Positions 8,436 through 16,165 of a stretch of 45,274 nucleotides of DNA are shown here, in pieces; the stretch's first letter is position 1, and every line of letters starts with the position of its first letter. Under the pieces are notes generated by a model. That model saw nothing but the letters and a program-made list of their open reading frames with translations, did no database searches and was not told where the DNA came from. Made by a program: the position numbers and the translations under genes. Origin of the DNA: Enterococcus xiangfangensis. GTDB lineage: Bacteria > Bacillota > Bacilli > Lactobacillales > Enterococcaceae. The DNA lies in contig NZ_BJDX01000014.1 in the NCBI RefSeq assembly GCF_005405365.1, positions 1 to 45,274 on the forward strand. The letters run 5' to 3'.

Positions 8436-9695
8436 ATGAAAACAAAAAGAATCATCGCTTCACTATTTATCGTATTTTTCTTATTAGCAGGATGTTCGAA
8501 TAAGGCTGCAGAAGAAACGACAACGGATAAAACAGAAAGTTCAACGGTTGAAAAAATTTCTGATTCATCTAGCGCTGAAAAAAAGCAATCACCTAAAAAG
8601 AAAAAAATAGCATTGGCAGGAACTTATTATACGAATGAAGGCAGTACAGCTACTGTTGAGCAACTGAGTGATCAAGAATGGAAAATCACGTACCAAGTTT
8701 CAGAAGGAGAAATGACAGCAACCTTTATTCCAGATTGGCAATCAAAAGGTGCCGACTATCAATCAAAGACACAGATGTCAAAATCTGACGGAGATTCAGG
8801 TTTTAAAATCGATATTACAGCAGCTGCATCTGGCGAGATTAAATTAACGATGAGTGACGGAAATCCAGATCATCAGATGACTTTCAGTAATCAGAAACCT
8901 AAAGTGACAGCGGACCCTGTTTTGCAAGGCGATCTTTCTACTTTTGAAGGCAGCTATTCAAATGATACGACTGAAAAAGCAATCGCAGAATCTGGTTTTA
9001 CTTTAAATGGGTACACTCCAACGAATTATTATCAAAATCAGACGACCGTTTTCCCAGGCATTTCTAAAAGCGGGGAAGATTGGATTTATTGGGCAGGTTC
9101 AAGCCATGCACATTATAAAATGAATAAAAATCAGCTACCTAAAAAGACTAACGGGTATTATGAAGTAACTTTCTTAGGAACAAACGCGATCGCCATCGAA
9201 GGCAAAGAATTAGTTTTGACACTTGTTCCTAGTGGTGTATCAGGACCTGACGGCAAGACGAGTGACGAAAATCGCATCTTTTTTGATTCCGATAATCAGG
9301 AAAGTCTGCGTGAATACCATGACGAATGGTGGAAAGCGTATCAATCCAAACAAACAGAAACCGACCTTGATGTCGAAGCAATCCTCACTGGCGACTTTGC
9401 GACATTAGCTGGTACTTGGAAAAACGGCGAAGGCCGAACACTAACAATCAATGCAGATGGAACAACGGATAATCAAGAAAAAATTGTTGCACAAAGATCC
9501 GAACCCGCTGAAGATGGAATTTCTTATGTAAGTATTATGCCTATTAATGGAGGTGGAGGCGCTGCGATTGCTCTCTATAAAATTGGTGCGACAAATCCTG
9601 AAGGGGACCAATCTGATACGACAAGACCGAGAATCATCATCACGCAAAATAGCGGAAGTTTCCCGGCTGAGGAATACTATTATCGTCAAGACTAA
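8436..9695 (+). CDS. Secreted lipoprotein with a DUF6287-like C-terminal domain
   Basis: A 419-residue lipoprotein: basic N-terminus, hydrophobic stretch and lipobox LLAGC with the lipidated cysteine near residue 21. A Ser/Thr/Lys-rich linker follows (about 22-65). The body contains three similar beta-rich units opening with LAGTYYTNEG, FEGSYSND and LAGTWKNGEGRTLTINADGTT; the last resembles DUF6287 modules of streptococcal and enterococcal lipoproteins. The repeated fold suggests a surface binding or calycin-like role, but no ligand can be named. GGGGGTT precedes the ATG. TATACT at about 8351-8356 may be part of its promoter. It could share a transcript with the glycosylase 33 bases downstream. 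Confidence 0.75.
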   Translation: MKTKRIIASLFIVFFLLAGCSNKAAEETTTDKTESSTVEKISDSSSAEKKQSPKKKKIALAGTYYTNEGSTATVEQLSDQEWKITYQVSEGEMTATFIPDWQSKGADYQSKTQMSKSDGDSGFKIDITAAASGEIKLTMSDGNPDHQMTFSNQKPKVTADPVLQGDLSTFEGSYSNDTTEKAIAESGFTLNGYTPTNYYQNQTTVFPGISKSGEDWIYWAGSSHAHYKMNKNQLPKKTNGYYEVTFLGTNAIAIEGKELVLTLVPSGVSGPDGKTSDENRIFFDSDNQESLREYHDEWWKAYQSKQTETDLDVEAILTGDFATLAGTWKNGEGRTLTINADGTTDNQEKIVAQRSEPAEDGISYVSIMPINGGGGAAIALYKIGATNPEGDQSDTTRPRIIITQNSGSFPAEEYYYRQD

Positions 9696-9728
9696 GTACG
9701 CATAGTCGAAAAAGAGGGAGGAATGCAG

Positions 9729-10295
9729 ATGGAACGTTGTCAATGGGCTGGAAGCAATGAAAAGATGCAACACTACCATGATACTGTTTGGGGTGTGCCG
9801 GAGTACGATGATCAGCGACTTTTTCGGAAACTAGTCTTAGATATGAATCAAGCCGGATTAAGCTGGCAGACGATTCTGAATAAAATGACTAATTTTGATT
9901 TGGCGTATGAACAATTTGATATTGAAAAAGTTGCACAGTTTGATACTGCAAAGGTTGAAGCGTTGATGCAAGACGCAGGAATTATTCGTAATCGTCGAAA
10001 AATTGAAGCAGCGATCAACAATGCACAAAAGATCATCGAAATGCAGACAGCCGGGCTAAGTTTTGCTGATTATTTGTGGGGCTTCACCGATTACCAAGTA
10101 GTAGATAATAAAATCAGTACGGCGAAAGATGTACCCGCCAAAACAGCATTATCCGATCAGATTGCTAAAGATCTCAAAAAACGCGGGTTCAAATTTGTCG
10201 GTAGCACGACGATCTATGCTTTTTTACAGGCCGTTGGAATCGTCAATGATCATGAACAAAATTGTTTTCGTTACGCAGAATTGACTAAGAAATAG
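9729..10295 (+). CDS. tag: DNA-3-methyladenine glycosylase I
   Basis: A base-excision repair enzyme that removes 3-methyladenine from alkylated DNA. The 188-residue protein begins MERCQWAG, and shows the Tag-family motifs YHDTVWGVPEYDDQRLFRKL, LDMNQAGLSWQTILNK, and GIIRNRRKIEAAINNA, then GFKFVGSTTIYAFLQAVG and a terminal NDHEQNCFRY. Cys4, a distal histidine and the C-terminal His and Cys fit the structural zinc site known for Tag. An ATG at 9723 is only one base after the GGAGG site, so the ATG at 9729, seven bases away, is preferred. Confidence 0.92.
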   Translation: MERCQWAGSNEKMQHYHDTVWGVPEYDDQRLFRKLVLDMNQAGLSWQTILNKMTNFDLAYEQFDIEKVAQFDTAKVEALMQDAGIIRNRRKIEAAINNAQKIIEMQTAGLSFADYLWGFTDYQVVDNKISTAKDVPAKTALSDQIAKDLKKRGFKFVGSTTIYAFLQAVGIVNDHEQNCFRYAELTKK

Positions 10296-10393
10296 CAGCC
10301 GTTAGTTGTCTTGATTTTTTCAGCAAACGATCAAAAAAATTGGTATTAGCAAATTTACTTGATAAACTGTTGGAAAAGAAAGAGGTGTGTCCA

Positions 10394-10906
10394 ATGGCAA
10401 GAACAGTTTTTTATGGCGCAATGAGTTTAGATGGCTATTTGGCAGATAAAGAGGACCGTTTAGAATGGTTGTATCAGCAAGAAGGTGGGGACAAGTTCCC
10501 TTTTGATTTGTTTTATCAATCAATCGATTATACAATGATGGGGCGTCGAAGTTACGAAGTCGTTAAACGAGATGCACAGTTAGAAGTCATCAATCCCGGA
10601 AAAGAAAATTTTGTCTTTAGTCATTCAGCAATCAAAGTCGATGACAATATGCAAGTGATCAATGAAGATCCTGTCGAATTTATAAAAAAACTACCTGCAG
10701 ATAAAACGATTTGGGTCGTTGGAGGCGGAGCATTATTGCAACCGATAATTGAAGCAGGACTGATCGATGAATGGTGGATTCAGATCGTTCCGATTTTATT
10801 AGGAGAAGGTGTGCCGCTTTTCTTGCCGCAATCCAATCAACAAAAATTTCAATTACTTGAAACTGAACAAATTGGCCAATTTGCTCAGCTGCATTTAAAG
10901 AAATAA
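10394..10906 (+). CDS. Dihydrofolate reductase-like protein with RibD C-terminal fold
   Basis: A 170-residue NADPH-dependent reductase-like protein of the RibD-C/YyaP type. The first strand and loop read FYGAMSLDGYLADKEDRLEWL; MMGRRSYEVV near residue 48 and IWVVGGGALLQPIIEAGLIDEWWIQ near 110-134 are the nucleotide-binding and helix motifs of the fold, and IVPILLGEGVPLF closes it. Substrate is unknown; most family members are uncharacterised and are not true folate reductases. The frame runs back to 10340, but AGAGGTGTG before the ATG at 10394 and the match to family N-termini decide the start. Confidence 0.85.
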   Translation: MARTVFYGAMSLDGYLADKEDRLEWLYQQEGGDKFPFDLFYQSIDYTMMGRRSYEVVKRDAQLEVINPGKENFVFSHSAIKVDDNMQVINEDPVEFIKKLPADKTIWVVGGGALLQPIIEAGLIDEWWIQIVPILLGEGVPLFLPQSNQQKFQLLETEQIGQFAQLHLKK

Positions 10907-10941
10907 AAAAAGAGTTTTTGATAGAAGTAAGCAGTTTAAAA

Positions 10942-11000
10942 AAATAGGCTGAAATTTTTGGGAATGACTTTTTTAAATTTTGCGAAATTCTAGCTTATTT
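10942..11000. repeat. Long imperfect hairpin, possible dispersed repeat (copy 1)
   Basis: AAATAGGCTGAAATTT (10942-10957) pairs with AAATTCTAGCTTATTT (10985-11000) with only wobbles and one mismatch, around a T-rich loop. The outer arms AAATAGGCT...AGCTTATTT recur in the hairpin after trmD at 14839-14878. Confidence 0.5.
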
Positions 11001-11030
11001 CTGAAGCTGCTAGAATACTGTTTATTTGGA

Positions 11031-11065
11031 AAAAAGGGTGACAAGGTTTTGTCAGCCCTTTTTTT
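11031..11065 (+). terminator. Terminator downstream of the RibD-C reductase gene
   Basis: AAAAAGGGTGACAA (11031-11044) pairs with TTGTCAGCCCTTTTT (11049-11063) with one bulged base, followed by T residues. Confidence 0.75.
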
Positions 11066-11314
11066 GAGGATATAAAATATTGACAACGCCTATACCGCAA
11101 TCAAGGAGTCTGCGGAGTCCCAATTAGCTTTAATATTGCGCATATTGAATATCAAAAATGTGTCCGAGAGCCTACGTCAAAACTATCAGCTGAGCTATTG
11201 ACTAAATGTTCAAACGGCGAGTTGAAGTACTATATAAATGACAAAAGTGGTTATGGTTCTAGTTTTTAAGCTCAAACTAAAAACTGAATTACTTAGCTGT
11301 TAAAGTGAGCTAGA
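11066..11314. other. Stretch without an intact gene, possible decayed coding fragment
   Basis: One frame stays open for about 45 codons from 11081 after a TAA, with protein-like content (DNAYTAIKESAESQ, ILRILNIKNV), then breaks at several stops. There is no start codon or ribosome site. It may be the remnant of a lost gene; chance is not excluded. Confidence 0.25.
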
Positions 11315-11345
11315 AAAAAATACTCGCCCACGGCAAGTATTTTTT
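11315..11345 (-). terminator. Terminator of the FMN reductase gene
   Basis: AAAAAATACTCGCC (11315-11328) and GGCAAGTATTTTTT (11332-11345) form a 14-bp stem with one mismatch. The T-run on the minus strand follows the reductase stop at 11352 directly. Confidence 0.8.
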
Positions 11346-11351
11346 AATTGA

Positions 11352-11906
11352 TTATTTAGTTAATTTATTGAAGAATTCAATGTATTTATCTGTGATCGTT
11401 TTGAAAAATTTCACTGTGCCATCGGCAATATGACCATCGTTATCTACTAAGTTCATGATTCCGCCAATATATGCTTCGGGTTGTTGTAAGGTTGGAACGT
11501 CTAAAAATACTAGTGACTGACGTAAAGCATGGTTGGCACCGAATCCGCCAGGTCCGCCAGGAGAAACCGTTACGACTAAACCAGGTTTGCCGCCCCAAAC
11601 ACTGCTGCCCATTGGACGAGAACCGACATCTAAGGCATTTTTTAATACGGCTGGAACCGAACGATTGTATTCTGGTGATACGAAGAAGAGACCATCAACT
11701 TCACTGACATCTTTACGAAAACGCGCCCAAGCATCAGGGGCAGCACCTTCTACTTCAAGATCTTCATTATAAAAAGGAAGATCATCAAATTTGATGAATT
11801 TAGCTTCAAATTCTTCAGGTAACAGTTCTGCCAATTGTTTGGCCACGATTTTGTTGTAAGAGTCTTTACGAAGACTGCCGACTAAGATACCGATTTTTTT
11901 TGTCAT
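11352..11906 (-). CDS. NADPH-dependent FMN reductase family protein
   Basis: A 184-residue flavodoxin-fold reductase. The N-terminal IGILVGSLRKDSYNKIVA is the phosphate-binding loop for FMN, and LFFVSPEYNRSVPAVLKNALDVGSRP is the family signature around the flavin ring; VVTVSPGGPGGFGANHALRQ contacts the isoalloxazine. Such enzymes reduce quinones, azo dyes or free flavin using NAD(P)H in the cytoplasm. GAAGGAATTATA precedes the ATG. It is transcribed alone against the flow of its neighbours, from its own promoter at 11951-11979. Confidence 0.9.
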   Translation of the reverse strand: MTKKIGILVGSLRKDSYNKIVAKQLAELLPEEFEAKFIKFDDLPFYNEDLEVEGAAPDAWARFRKDVSEVDGLFFVSPEYNRSVPAVLKNALDVGSRPMGSSVWGGKPGLVVTVSPGGPGGFGANHALRQSLVFLDVPTLQQPEAYIGGIMNLVDNDGHIADGTVKFFKTITDKYIEFFNKLTK

Positions 11907-11950
11907 TATAATTCCTTCGCTTCCTATTACTTTTGTTAACCTATAGTTAT

Positions 11951-11979
11951 ATCTTACGTAAAATAAGTAAACGGTGCAA
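11951..11979 (-). promoter_or_regulatory. Promoter of the FMN reductase gene
   Basis: Read on the minus strand, TTGCAC (11979-11974) and TAAGAT (11956-11951) are separated by 17 bases, about 45 bases before the start codon. Confidence 0.6.
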
Positions 11980-12023
11980 AGGATACGCTTTAAAAGAAAA
12001 AGAGTACTGTAAAGAAAAAACTC

Positions 12024-12052
12024 TTTACAGCTAAATCAAAGCGTGTTAAACT
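12024..12052 (+). promoter_or_regulatory. Promoter of rpsP-khpA
   Basis: TTTACA (12024-12029) and TAAACT (12047-12052) are separated by 17 bases, 38 bases upstream of the rpsP start. Confidence 0.6.
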
Positions 12053-12090
12053 ACATCTTGTGATTAATTATATGGAGGTGTAGTTATACA

Positions 12091-12366
12091 ATGGCAGTTA
12101 AAATTCGCTTGAAACGTATGGGTTCTAAAAAGAAACCTTTCTACCGTATCGTTGTTGCTGATTCTCGTTCTCCTCGTGATGGACGTTTTATCGAAACTGT
12201 GGGTACTTACAATCCTTTGAAAAACCCTGCAGAAGTCGTATTAAAAGAAGAAAATGTTTTAGACTGGTTACAAAAAGGTGCACAACCTTCTGATACAGTT
12301 CGTAACATTCTTTCTAAAGAAGGCATCATGCAAAAACACCACGACGCTAAATTCGCTAAGAAATAG
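12091..12366 (+). CDS. rpsP: 30S ribosomal protein S16
   Basis: A 91-residue S16, full length. The family N-terminus [20 protein letters not shown] and the next motif [20 protein letters not shown] are unmistakable. S16 helps assemble the 5' domain of 16S rRNA. GGAGGTG precedes the ATG. It is the first gene of a two-gene unit with khpA, 11 bases apart, behind its own promoter. Confidence 0.98.
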   Translation: MAVKIRLKRMGSKKKPFYRIVVADSRSPRDGRFIETVGTYNPLKNPAEVVLKEENVLDWLQKGAQPSDTVRNILSKEGIMQKHHDAKFAKK

Positions 12367-12377
12367 GGTGATCTGTT

Positions 12378-12623
12378 ATGCAAGATTTAACGAACCTTGT
12401 GTTGACGATTGTTCATCCTTTGGTGACAAACCCTGCAGAAGTGAAGTTAGAGATCGAGGAATCTAATGATTTTTTAGAGTACAACTTAACTGTTGCACCT
12501 GAAGATATCGGCAGAATCATCGGGAAACAAGGCCGAGTAGCAAAAGCGATCCGTACGATCGTATATAGTGTTCGGACTGATGGACCGAAAAAAGTTCGTC
12601 TCAACATCGTGGATGGTAAATAA
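12378..12623 (+). CDS. khpA: KH-domain RNA-binding protein KhpA
   Basis: An 81-residue single KH domain with the GxxG loop in IGRIIGKQGRVAKAIRTIV. KhpA pairs with KhpB (EloR/Jag) in Gram-positive cocci and binds small RNAs, affecting cell elongation and division. Its place after rpsP is the conserved one; a terminator immediately follows, so it is separated from rimM here. GGGTGATC lies before the ATG. Confidence 0.93.
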   Translation: MQDLTNLVLTIVHPLVTNPAEVKLEIEESNDFLEYNLTVAPEDIGRIIGKQGRVAKAIRTIVYSVRTDGPKKVRLNIVDGK

Positions 12624-12628
12624 AGTGA

Positions 12629-12662
12629 GAACACTCGAGTCGGTTTGATTCGAGTGTTTTTT
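12629..12662 (+). terminator. Terminator of rpsP-khpA
   Basis: AACACTCGA (12630-12638) pairs perfectly with TCGAGTGTT (12650-12658), with T residues following. Confidence 0.85.
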
Positions 12663-12702
12663 CGTTGAAAATACGTTAGACTATAGATGGAGGTGTTCCA
12701 TC

Positions 12703-13539
12703 ATGAAAAAATATTTGTTGTTGTTTAGCACGGTATTTCTACTAGCTGCTTGTAACTCAGGAAATAGTGATTCACAAGATAGCACCGCAGAATCGACTGT
12801 TGAGACAAAGACAAGTTCGAAGGCAAGCCTATCAAGTTCAACGAAGCATACAAGTTCCAGCACAGATTCATCCACTGTAACTAACACTAAAACACAAAAT
12901 AGTTCAACAAAAACCAATTCGTCCCATGAAAATCATGCATTATCAGCGATGGAGGAATTGCAAGCCAATTATCCTAATGAAAAGTTTCCTGATCCAACAA
13001 CGATCAGTGGTGGAAAATCAATTGGGATCACTGTTTCTGAAGCGCAGCAAACACTGACCATCAATTATTATGAAGTGGGAGAAGACGTACCGTTAAATGA
13101 TCCCTCATTAAATGGACAATCACCAATCGCTCGATTTCAGCGGAAAAATTTCGACTCAAACGAAGCGGCACAAAATGAAGTTGGGCAAACTTATGATCCG
13201 AATGGACAACAAGTCGATCTTGGGTATAATATCACGGGGTATCAGAGCGCTGGTGCGGGATCTAGTTTCTTGATGTGGCAAGAAGGCAATTGGAGTTTAG
13301 CTGTACAAGCCAACAATCTTGAACAGGAGAATCCCATTCCATTAGCCAAACAAACCGTTGAATATTTAGAACAAGCTTTTCTGCCAGTCCCGCATGATGC
13401 CGGTCAGATTTCTTTGCGAGTAGCTACTGGTGATTACCAATCGAACAGAGTGGTTTGGCAAGACAATCAAACGATGTATACAATTATGAATGCTGATTCG
13501 ATGAACAGTTTGAAAATGGCTGTATCGATGGCAAACTAG
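12703..13539 (+). CDS. Lipoprotein with Ser/Thr-rich linker, function unknown
   Basis: A 278-residue lipoprotein. The signal peptide ends in LLAAC with the lipidated cysteine at about residue 17, followed by a low-complexity Ser/Thr/Lys region to about residue 75 that probably crosses the cell wall. The folded part (about 80-278) includes GGKSIGITVSEAQQTLTINY and an aromatic-rich LMWQEGNWSLAVQANNL, and looks like a compact domain of unknown family. GGAGGTG precedes the ATG. It sits between khpA and rimM, where these genes are usually adjacent, and only 23 bases separate it from rimM, so rimM and trmD probably ride on its transcript. Confidence 0.75.
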   Translation: MKKYLLLFSTVFLLAACNSGNSDSQDSTAESTVETKTSSKASLSSSTKHTSSSTDSSTVTNTKTQNSSTKTNSSHENHALSAMEELQANYPNEKFPDPTTISGGKSIGITVSEAQQTLTINYYEVGEDVPLNDPSLNGQSPIARFQRKNFDSNEAAQNEVGQTYDPNGQQVDLGYNITGYQSAGAGSSFLMWQEGNWSLAVQANNLEQENPIPLAKQTVEYLEQAFLPVPHDAGQISLRVATGDYQSNRVVWQDNQTMYTIMNADSMNSLKMAVSMAN

Positions 13540-13562
13540 CCTAAGCAGAAAGAGGAAAATAA

Positions 13563-14087
13563 GTGACTAATTACTACAAAGTCGGGAAAATCGTCAATAC
13601 GCATGGAATACGCGGTGAAGTTCGAGTGATTTCTACTACTGATTTTACGGAAGAGCGTTATCAAGTGGGAGAACAGCTATTTTTATTCCGTGATAAGCAA
13701 GAGGTTCTTCCTTTGACAATCGCAAGTTACCGCAGACATAAAAATTTTGATTTGCTCAGTTTTGAAGGCTACCCTAATATCAATGATGTGGAAGTCTTTC
13801 GTGATGGCATCTTAAAAATCTCAGAGAAACAACTGGGTGAATTAGATGAACACGAATATTATTATCATGAGATCATCGGTTTGACGGTAATTGATGAAGA
13901 AGATAAAGAAATCGGTAAAATTACCGAAATCCTATCACCTGGAGCCAATGATGTCTGGGTCGTAAAATGCAAAGGACAAAAAGATGCCTTACTGCCGTAT
14001 ATTGAATCTGTAGTTAAAGCCGTCGATTTGACAGCGGGGACAGTTCGTGTTGAAATTCCGGAAGGATTGTTAGATGATGCGGATTGA
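13563..14087 (+). CDS. rimM: 16S rRNA maturation factor RimM
   Basis: A 174-residue RimM, which helps mature the 3' domain of 16S rRNA and binds S19. The N-terminal domain begins [19 protein letters not shown] and the C-terminal PRC-barrel contains [21 protein letters not shown] and GANDVWVVK, ending [13 protein letters not shown]. The start is a GTG with AAAGAGGAAA just upstream. It overlaps trmD by 14 bases, so the two are translationally coupled. Confidence 0.95.
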   Translation: MTNYYKVGKIVNTHGIRGEVRVISTTDFTEERYQVGEQLFLFRDKQEVLPLTIASYRRHKNFDLLSFEGYPNINDVEVFRDGILKISEKQLGELDEHEYYYHEIIGLTVIDEEDKEIGKITEILSPGANDVWVVKCKGQKDALLPYIESVVKAVDLTAGTVRVEIPEGLLDDAD

Positions 14088-14814
14088 TGTTTTGACGCTT
14101 TTTCCTAAAATGATCGAAGGTCCTTTAGGAGAATCGATCATCGGAAAAGCAGTGGAAAAAGATTTATTAGAAATCAACGTTCATGATTTTCGGCAATATT
14201 CTGATAACAAACATAAACAAGTTGATGATTATCCTTATGGCGGCGGTGCTGGAATGTTGTTAAAAGTTCAACCGATCTACGATAATCTACAAGCGATTGA
14301 AACTGAAACGCCCAATCAAAAAAAACGTGTAATCTTGCTCGATCCAGCTGGGAAACCCTTCAATCAAAAAATGGCGGAAGAATTTTCACAAGAAGAACAA
14401 TTGATCTTTATTTGCGGCCATTACGAAGGCTATGACGAACGGATTCGTTCACTAGTAACTGATGAAGTTTCTTTAGGAGACTATGTTTTGACCGGCGGTG
14501 AACTTGGTGCGATGGTAATGATCGATGCCACGGTCCGCTTATTGCCAGATGTTTTAGGCAACCAAACATCTGCCAAGACAGATTCTCATTCGACGGGTCT
14601 GTTAGAACATCCACAATATACGCGCCCTGCAGAATTTGAGGGAATGGGTGTGCCAGAAGTCTTGATGAATGGCAACCATCGCTTGATTGAAGAATGGCAG
14701 TTAAAAGAATCACTGCGCCGGACTTATTTGCGTCGCCCAGACATGTTAGAAAAATTAGAAATGACACCAGAAATGATAAAATTTCTAGCTGAGATCAAAC
14801 AAGAAGAACAATAA
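14074..14814 (+). CDS. trmD: tRNA (guanine-37-N1)-methyltransferase TrmD
   Basis: A 246-residue SPOUT-class methyltransferase that uses SAM to methylate G37 of tRNAs reading CNN codons, preventing frameshifting. Diagnostic motifs are the N-terminal [30 protein letters not shown], the knot segment [32 protein letters not shown] (read in parts) and [15 protein letters not shown]. The ATG pair at 14074 and 14077 lies inside the end of rimM; family N-termini fit the second ATG equally well. A hairpin follows. Confidence 0.96.
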   Translation: MMRIDVLTLFPKMIEGPLGESIIGKAVEKDLLEINVHDFRQYSDNKHKQVDDYPYGGGAGMLLKVQPIYDNLQAIETETPNQKKRVILLDPAGKPFNQKMAEEFSQEEQLIFICGHYEGYDERIRSLVTDEVSLGDYVLTGGELGAMVMIDATVRLLPDVLGNQTSAKTDSHSTGLLEHPQYTRPAEFEGMGVPEVLMNGNHRLIEEWQLKESLRRTYLRRPDMLEKLEMTPEMIKFLAEIKQEEQ

Positions 14815-14837
14815 GAAGTTGTGCCAGAAGTGGATAG

Positions 14838-14879
14838 AAAAATAGGCTTGCGGCAAGACGCTTGTCACAGCTTATTTTG
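14838..14879 (+). terminator. Hairpin terminator of trmD, repeat-like (copy 2)
   Basis: AAAATAGGCT pairs with AGCTTATTTT, the stem continuing inward through TGCGGCAA and TTGTCACA with few mismatches. The outer arms match the hairpin at 10942-11000, so this may be a dispersed repeat used as terminator. Confidence 0.6.
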
Positions 14880-14956
14880 TAAAAATAAACTTGAAGAAAT
14901 AATCAACGACAAAATAGATCTGAATTAATCGAAATATTTCTGACAAGAATTTTATC

Positions 14957-14985
14957 TTTACAGATAGATATTCCTCTGTTAGAAT
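14957..14985 (+). promoter_or_regulatory. Promoter of rplS
   Basis: TTTACA (14957-14962) and TAGAAT (14980-14985) are separated by exactly 17 bases, leaving a leader of about 80 bases before rplS. Confidence 0.65.
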
Positions 14986-14989
14986 ATTC

Positions 14990-15059
14990 AAGTGAGTGTA
15001 AAACTCATCTATTACGATAATCCGCTAGGGTGATAGACTCTAAGATTGTTTGGAAATTA
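14990..15059 (+). promoter_or_regulatory. Structured rplS leader, candidate L19 autoregulatory element
   Basis: The leader can form two short hairpins: TGAGT/ACTCA (14993-14997 with 15003-15007) and TAGGGT/ACTCTA (15026-15031 with 15037-15042). Firmicute rplS genes are known to carry an L19 leader RNA; assignment here rests on position and structure, not on a covariance search. Confidence 0.45.
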
Positions 15060-15072
15060 GGAGAATGATAAA

Positions 15073-15420
15073 ATGAATCCATTAATCGAAGCTTTAACTC
15101 AAGAACAATTACGTACGGATATCCCAGCATTCCGTCCTGGGGACACTGTTCGCGTTCACGCGAAAGTTGTTGAAGGAACTCGCGAACGTATCCAGTTATT
15201 CGAAGGCGTAGTTATCAAACGTCGCGGAGCTGGTATCAGCGAAACTTATACTGTACGTAAAATCTCTAACGGTGTTGGTGTGGAACGTACATATCCACTA
15301 CACACTCCACGTGTTGCGAAAATCGAAGTAGTTCGTTACGGTAAAGTACGTCGTGCAAAACTTTACTACCTACGTGCATTACACGGAAAAGCAGCTCGTA
15401 TCAAAGAAATTCGTCGTTAA
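15073..15420 (+). CDS. rplS: 50S ribosomal protein L19
   Basis: A 115-residue L19 of standard length, lying at the 30S-50S interface. Signatures are [39 protein letters not shown] and [20 protein letters not shown], with the basic [20 protein letters not shown] at the end. TTAGGAGAA precedes the ATG. It stands as its own unit with promoter, structured leader and terminator. Confidence 0.98.
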   Translation: MNPLIEALTQEQLRTDIPAFRPGDTVRVHAKVVEGTRERIQLFEGVVIKRRGAGISETYTVRKISNGVGVERTYPLHTPRVAKIEVVRYGKVRRAKLYYLRALHGKAARIKEIRR

Positions 15421-15441
15421 TCTATTGTTATCTGATGAAGC

Positions 15442-15477
15442 AAAGCCCTTGCCTAGTAGCAAGGGCTTTTTCTTTTT
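15442..15477 (+). terminator. Terminator of rplS
   Basis: AAAGCCCTTGC (15442-15452) pairs perfectly with GCAAGGGCTTT (15459-15469), loop CTAGTA, followed by T-rich sequence. Confidence 0.92.
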
Positions 15478-15602
15478 CTTTTTTTATTTGAGTTAAAATA
15501 CCGTTGATAAACGCATCAGAAAACGAAAAGGGGAAAAAAGGGCAAGGCCTTACAATTTTATTAAGAGTTTTACTGAAAAATGGTGTGTTTAAAAATTAAA
15601 GC

Positions 15603-15618
15603 ATCTGTTTAAACAGAT
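15603..15618 (+). promoter_or_regulatory. Candidate enhancer (upstream activating site) for the PTS operon
   Basis: ATCTGTTTAAACAGAT is a perfect 16-bp palindrome about 50 bases upstream of the -24 element. LevR-type sigma-54 activators bind dyad sites upstream of their promoters; the activator gene is at the end of this cluster. The link is inferred from position and symmetry. Confidence 0.6.
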
Positions 15619-15667
15619 TGAAAAGGAGAAATCGTGTATTCTTAATGCACTTTTTTCTCTTTTTTTT

Positions 15668-15683
15668 TGGCACGGCACTTGCA
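15668..15683 (+). promoter_or_regulatory. Sigma-54 (-24/-12) promoter of the PTS operon
   Basis: TGGCACGGCACTTGCA matches the consensus TGGCACG-N4-TTGCW at every fixed position, with GG (15669-15670) and GC (15681-15682) exactly 12 bases apart. It lies 24 bases before the EIIA start. Transcription should therefore need RpoN and an AAA+ activator. Confidence 0.92.
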
Positions 15684-15706
15684 TATAATAAAGTGAGGTG
15701 ATAAAG

Positions 15707-16123
15707 ATGAAAAAAAAATTCCTGGTTGCAACACACGGGCAACTAGCAAGTGGGTTTCAGAGCTCCCTGACTATTCTAGCAGATAAAGGTGCGGAGCTTA
15801 ATGTAGTGGATGCCTATTTAACGGATGAGGACTATACGCCAATCATTAAAGAGTTCATCGGGTCTGTTGGAGAAAATGAACAAGGAATAATTTTTACTGA
15901 TCTATTTGGAGGCAGTGTTAACCAAAAGGTTGTGACTGAACTCATGCTGAGTAAGAAAGACCAAATTTTTGTTGTTTCCAATAGTAATTTGGCTATTATT
16001 TTAACTTTAGTTTTGATACCAGAAAAGGAGATTTTTACACAACAAAGTATCAATGAAGCAATTAATGAAAGTCAAGTCCGTTTGGTAACGACACAATTAC
16101 CGGAAGAAGAAACATTTTTTTAA
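15707..16123 (+). CDS. PTS mannose-family EIIA component
   Basis: A 138-residue single-domain EIIA that accepts phosphate from HPr. The active histidine is in LVATHGQLASGF near residue 10, and IIFTDLFGGSVNQKVV near 65-80 is the conserved neighbour loop of mannose-type EIIA. An in-frame GTG at 15698 lies inside the ribosome site; GTGAGGTGAT fits initiation at the ATG at 15707. First gene of a five-gene sigma-54 operon. Confidence 0.92.
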   Translation: MKKKFLVATHGQLASGFQSSLTILADKGAELNVVDAYLTDEDYTPIIKEFIGSVGENEQGIIFTDLFGGSVNQKVVTELMLSKKDQIFVVSNSNLAIILTLVLIPEKEIFTQQSINEAINESQVRLVTTQLPEEETFF

Positions 16124-16165
16124 ATAGAACGATTAAATAGAAAAAATCCTGAGGAGGAAAAAATA

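Noticed and set aside
8258..8503. 81-codon plus-strand frame after ffh
   Set aside because: It runs through the ffh terminator and over the lipoprotein start, and its ATG has no convincing ribosome site.
12681..12917. 78-codon minus-strand frame over the lipoprotein gene
   Set aside because: It is the antisense of the Ser/Thr-rich linker; its Val/Leu/Ser-rich content is a by-product of that low complexity.
14408..14767. 119-codon minus-strand frame inside trmD
   Set aside because: It is antisense to a strongly conserved enzyme and has no independent support.
15506..15519. Possible catabolite-response (cre) site near GATAAACGCATCAG
   Set aside because: Aligned on the central CG it misses several fixed positions of the CcpA consensus.
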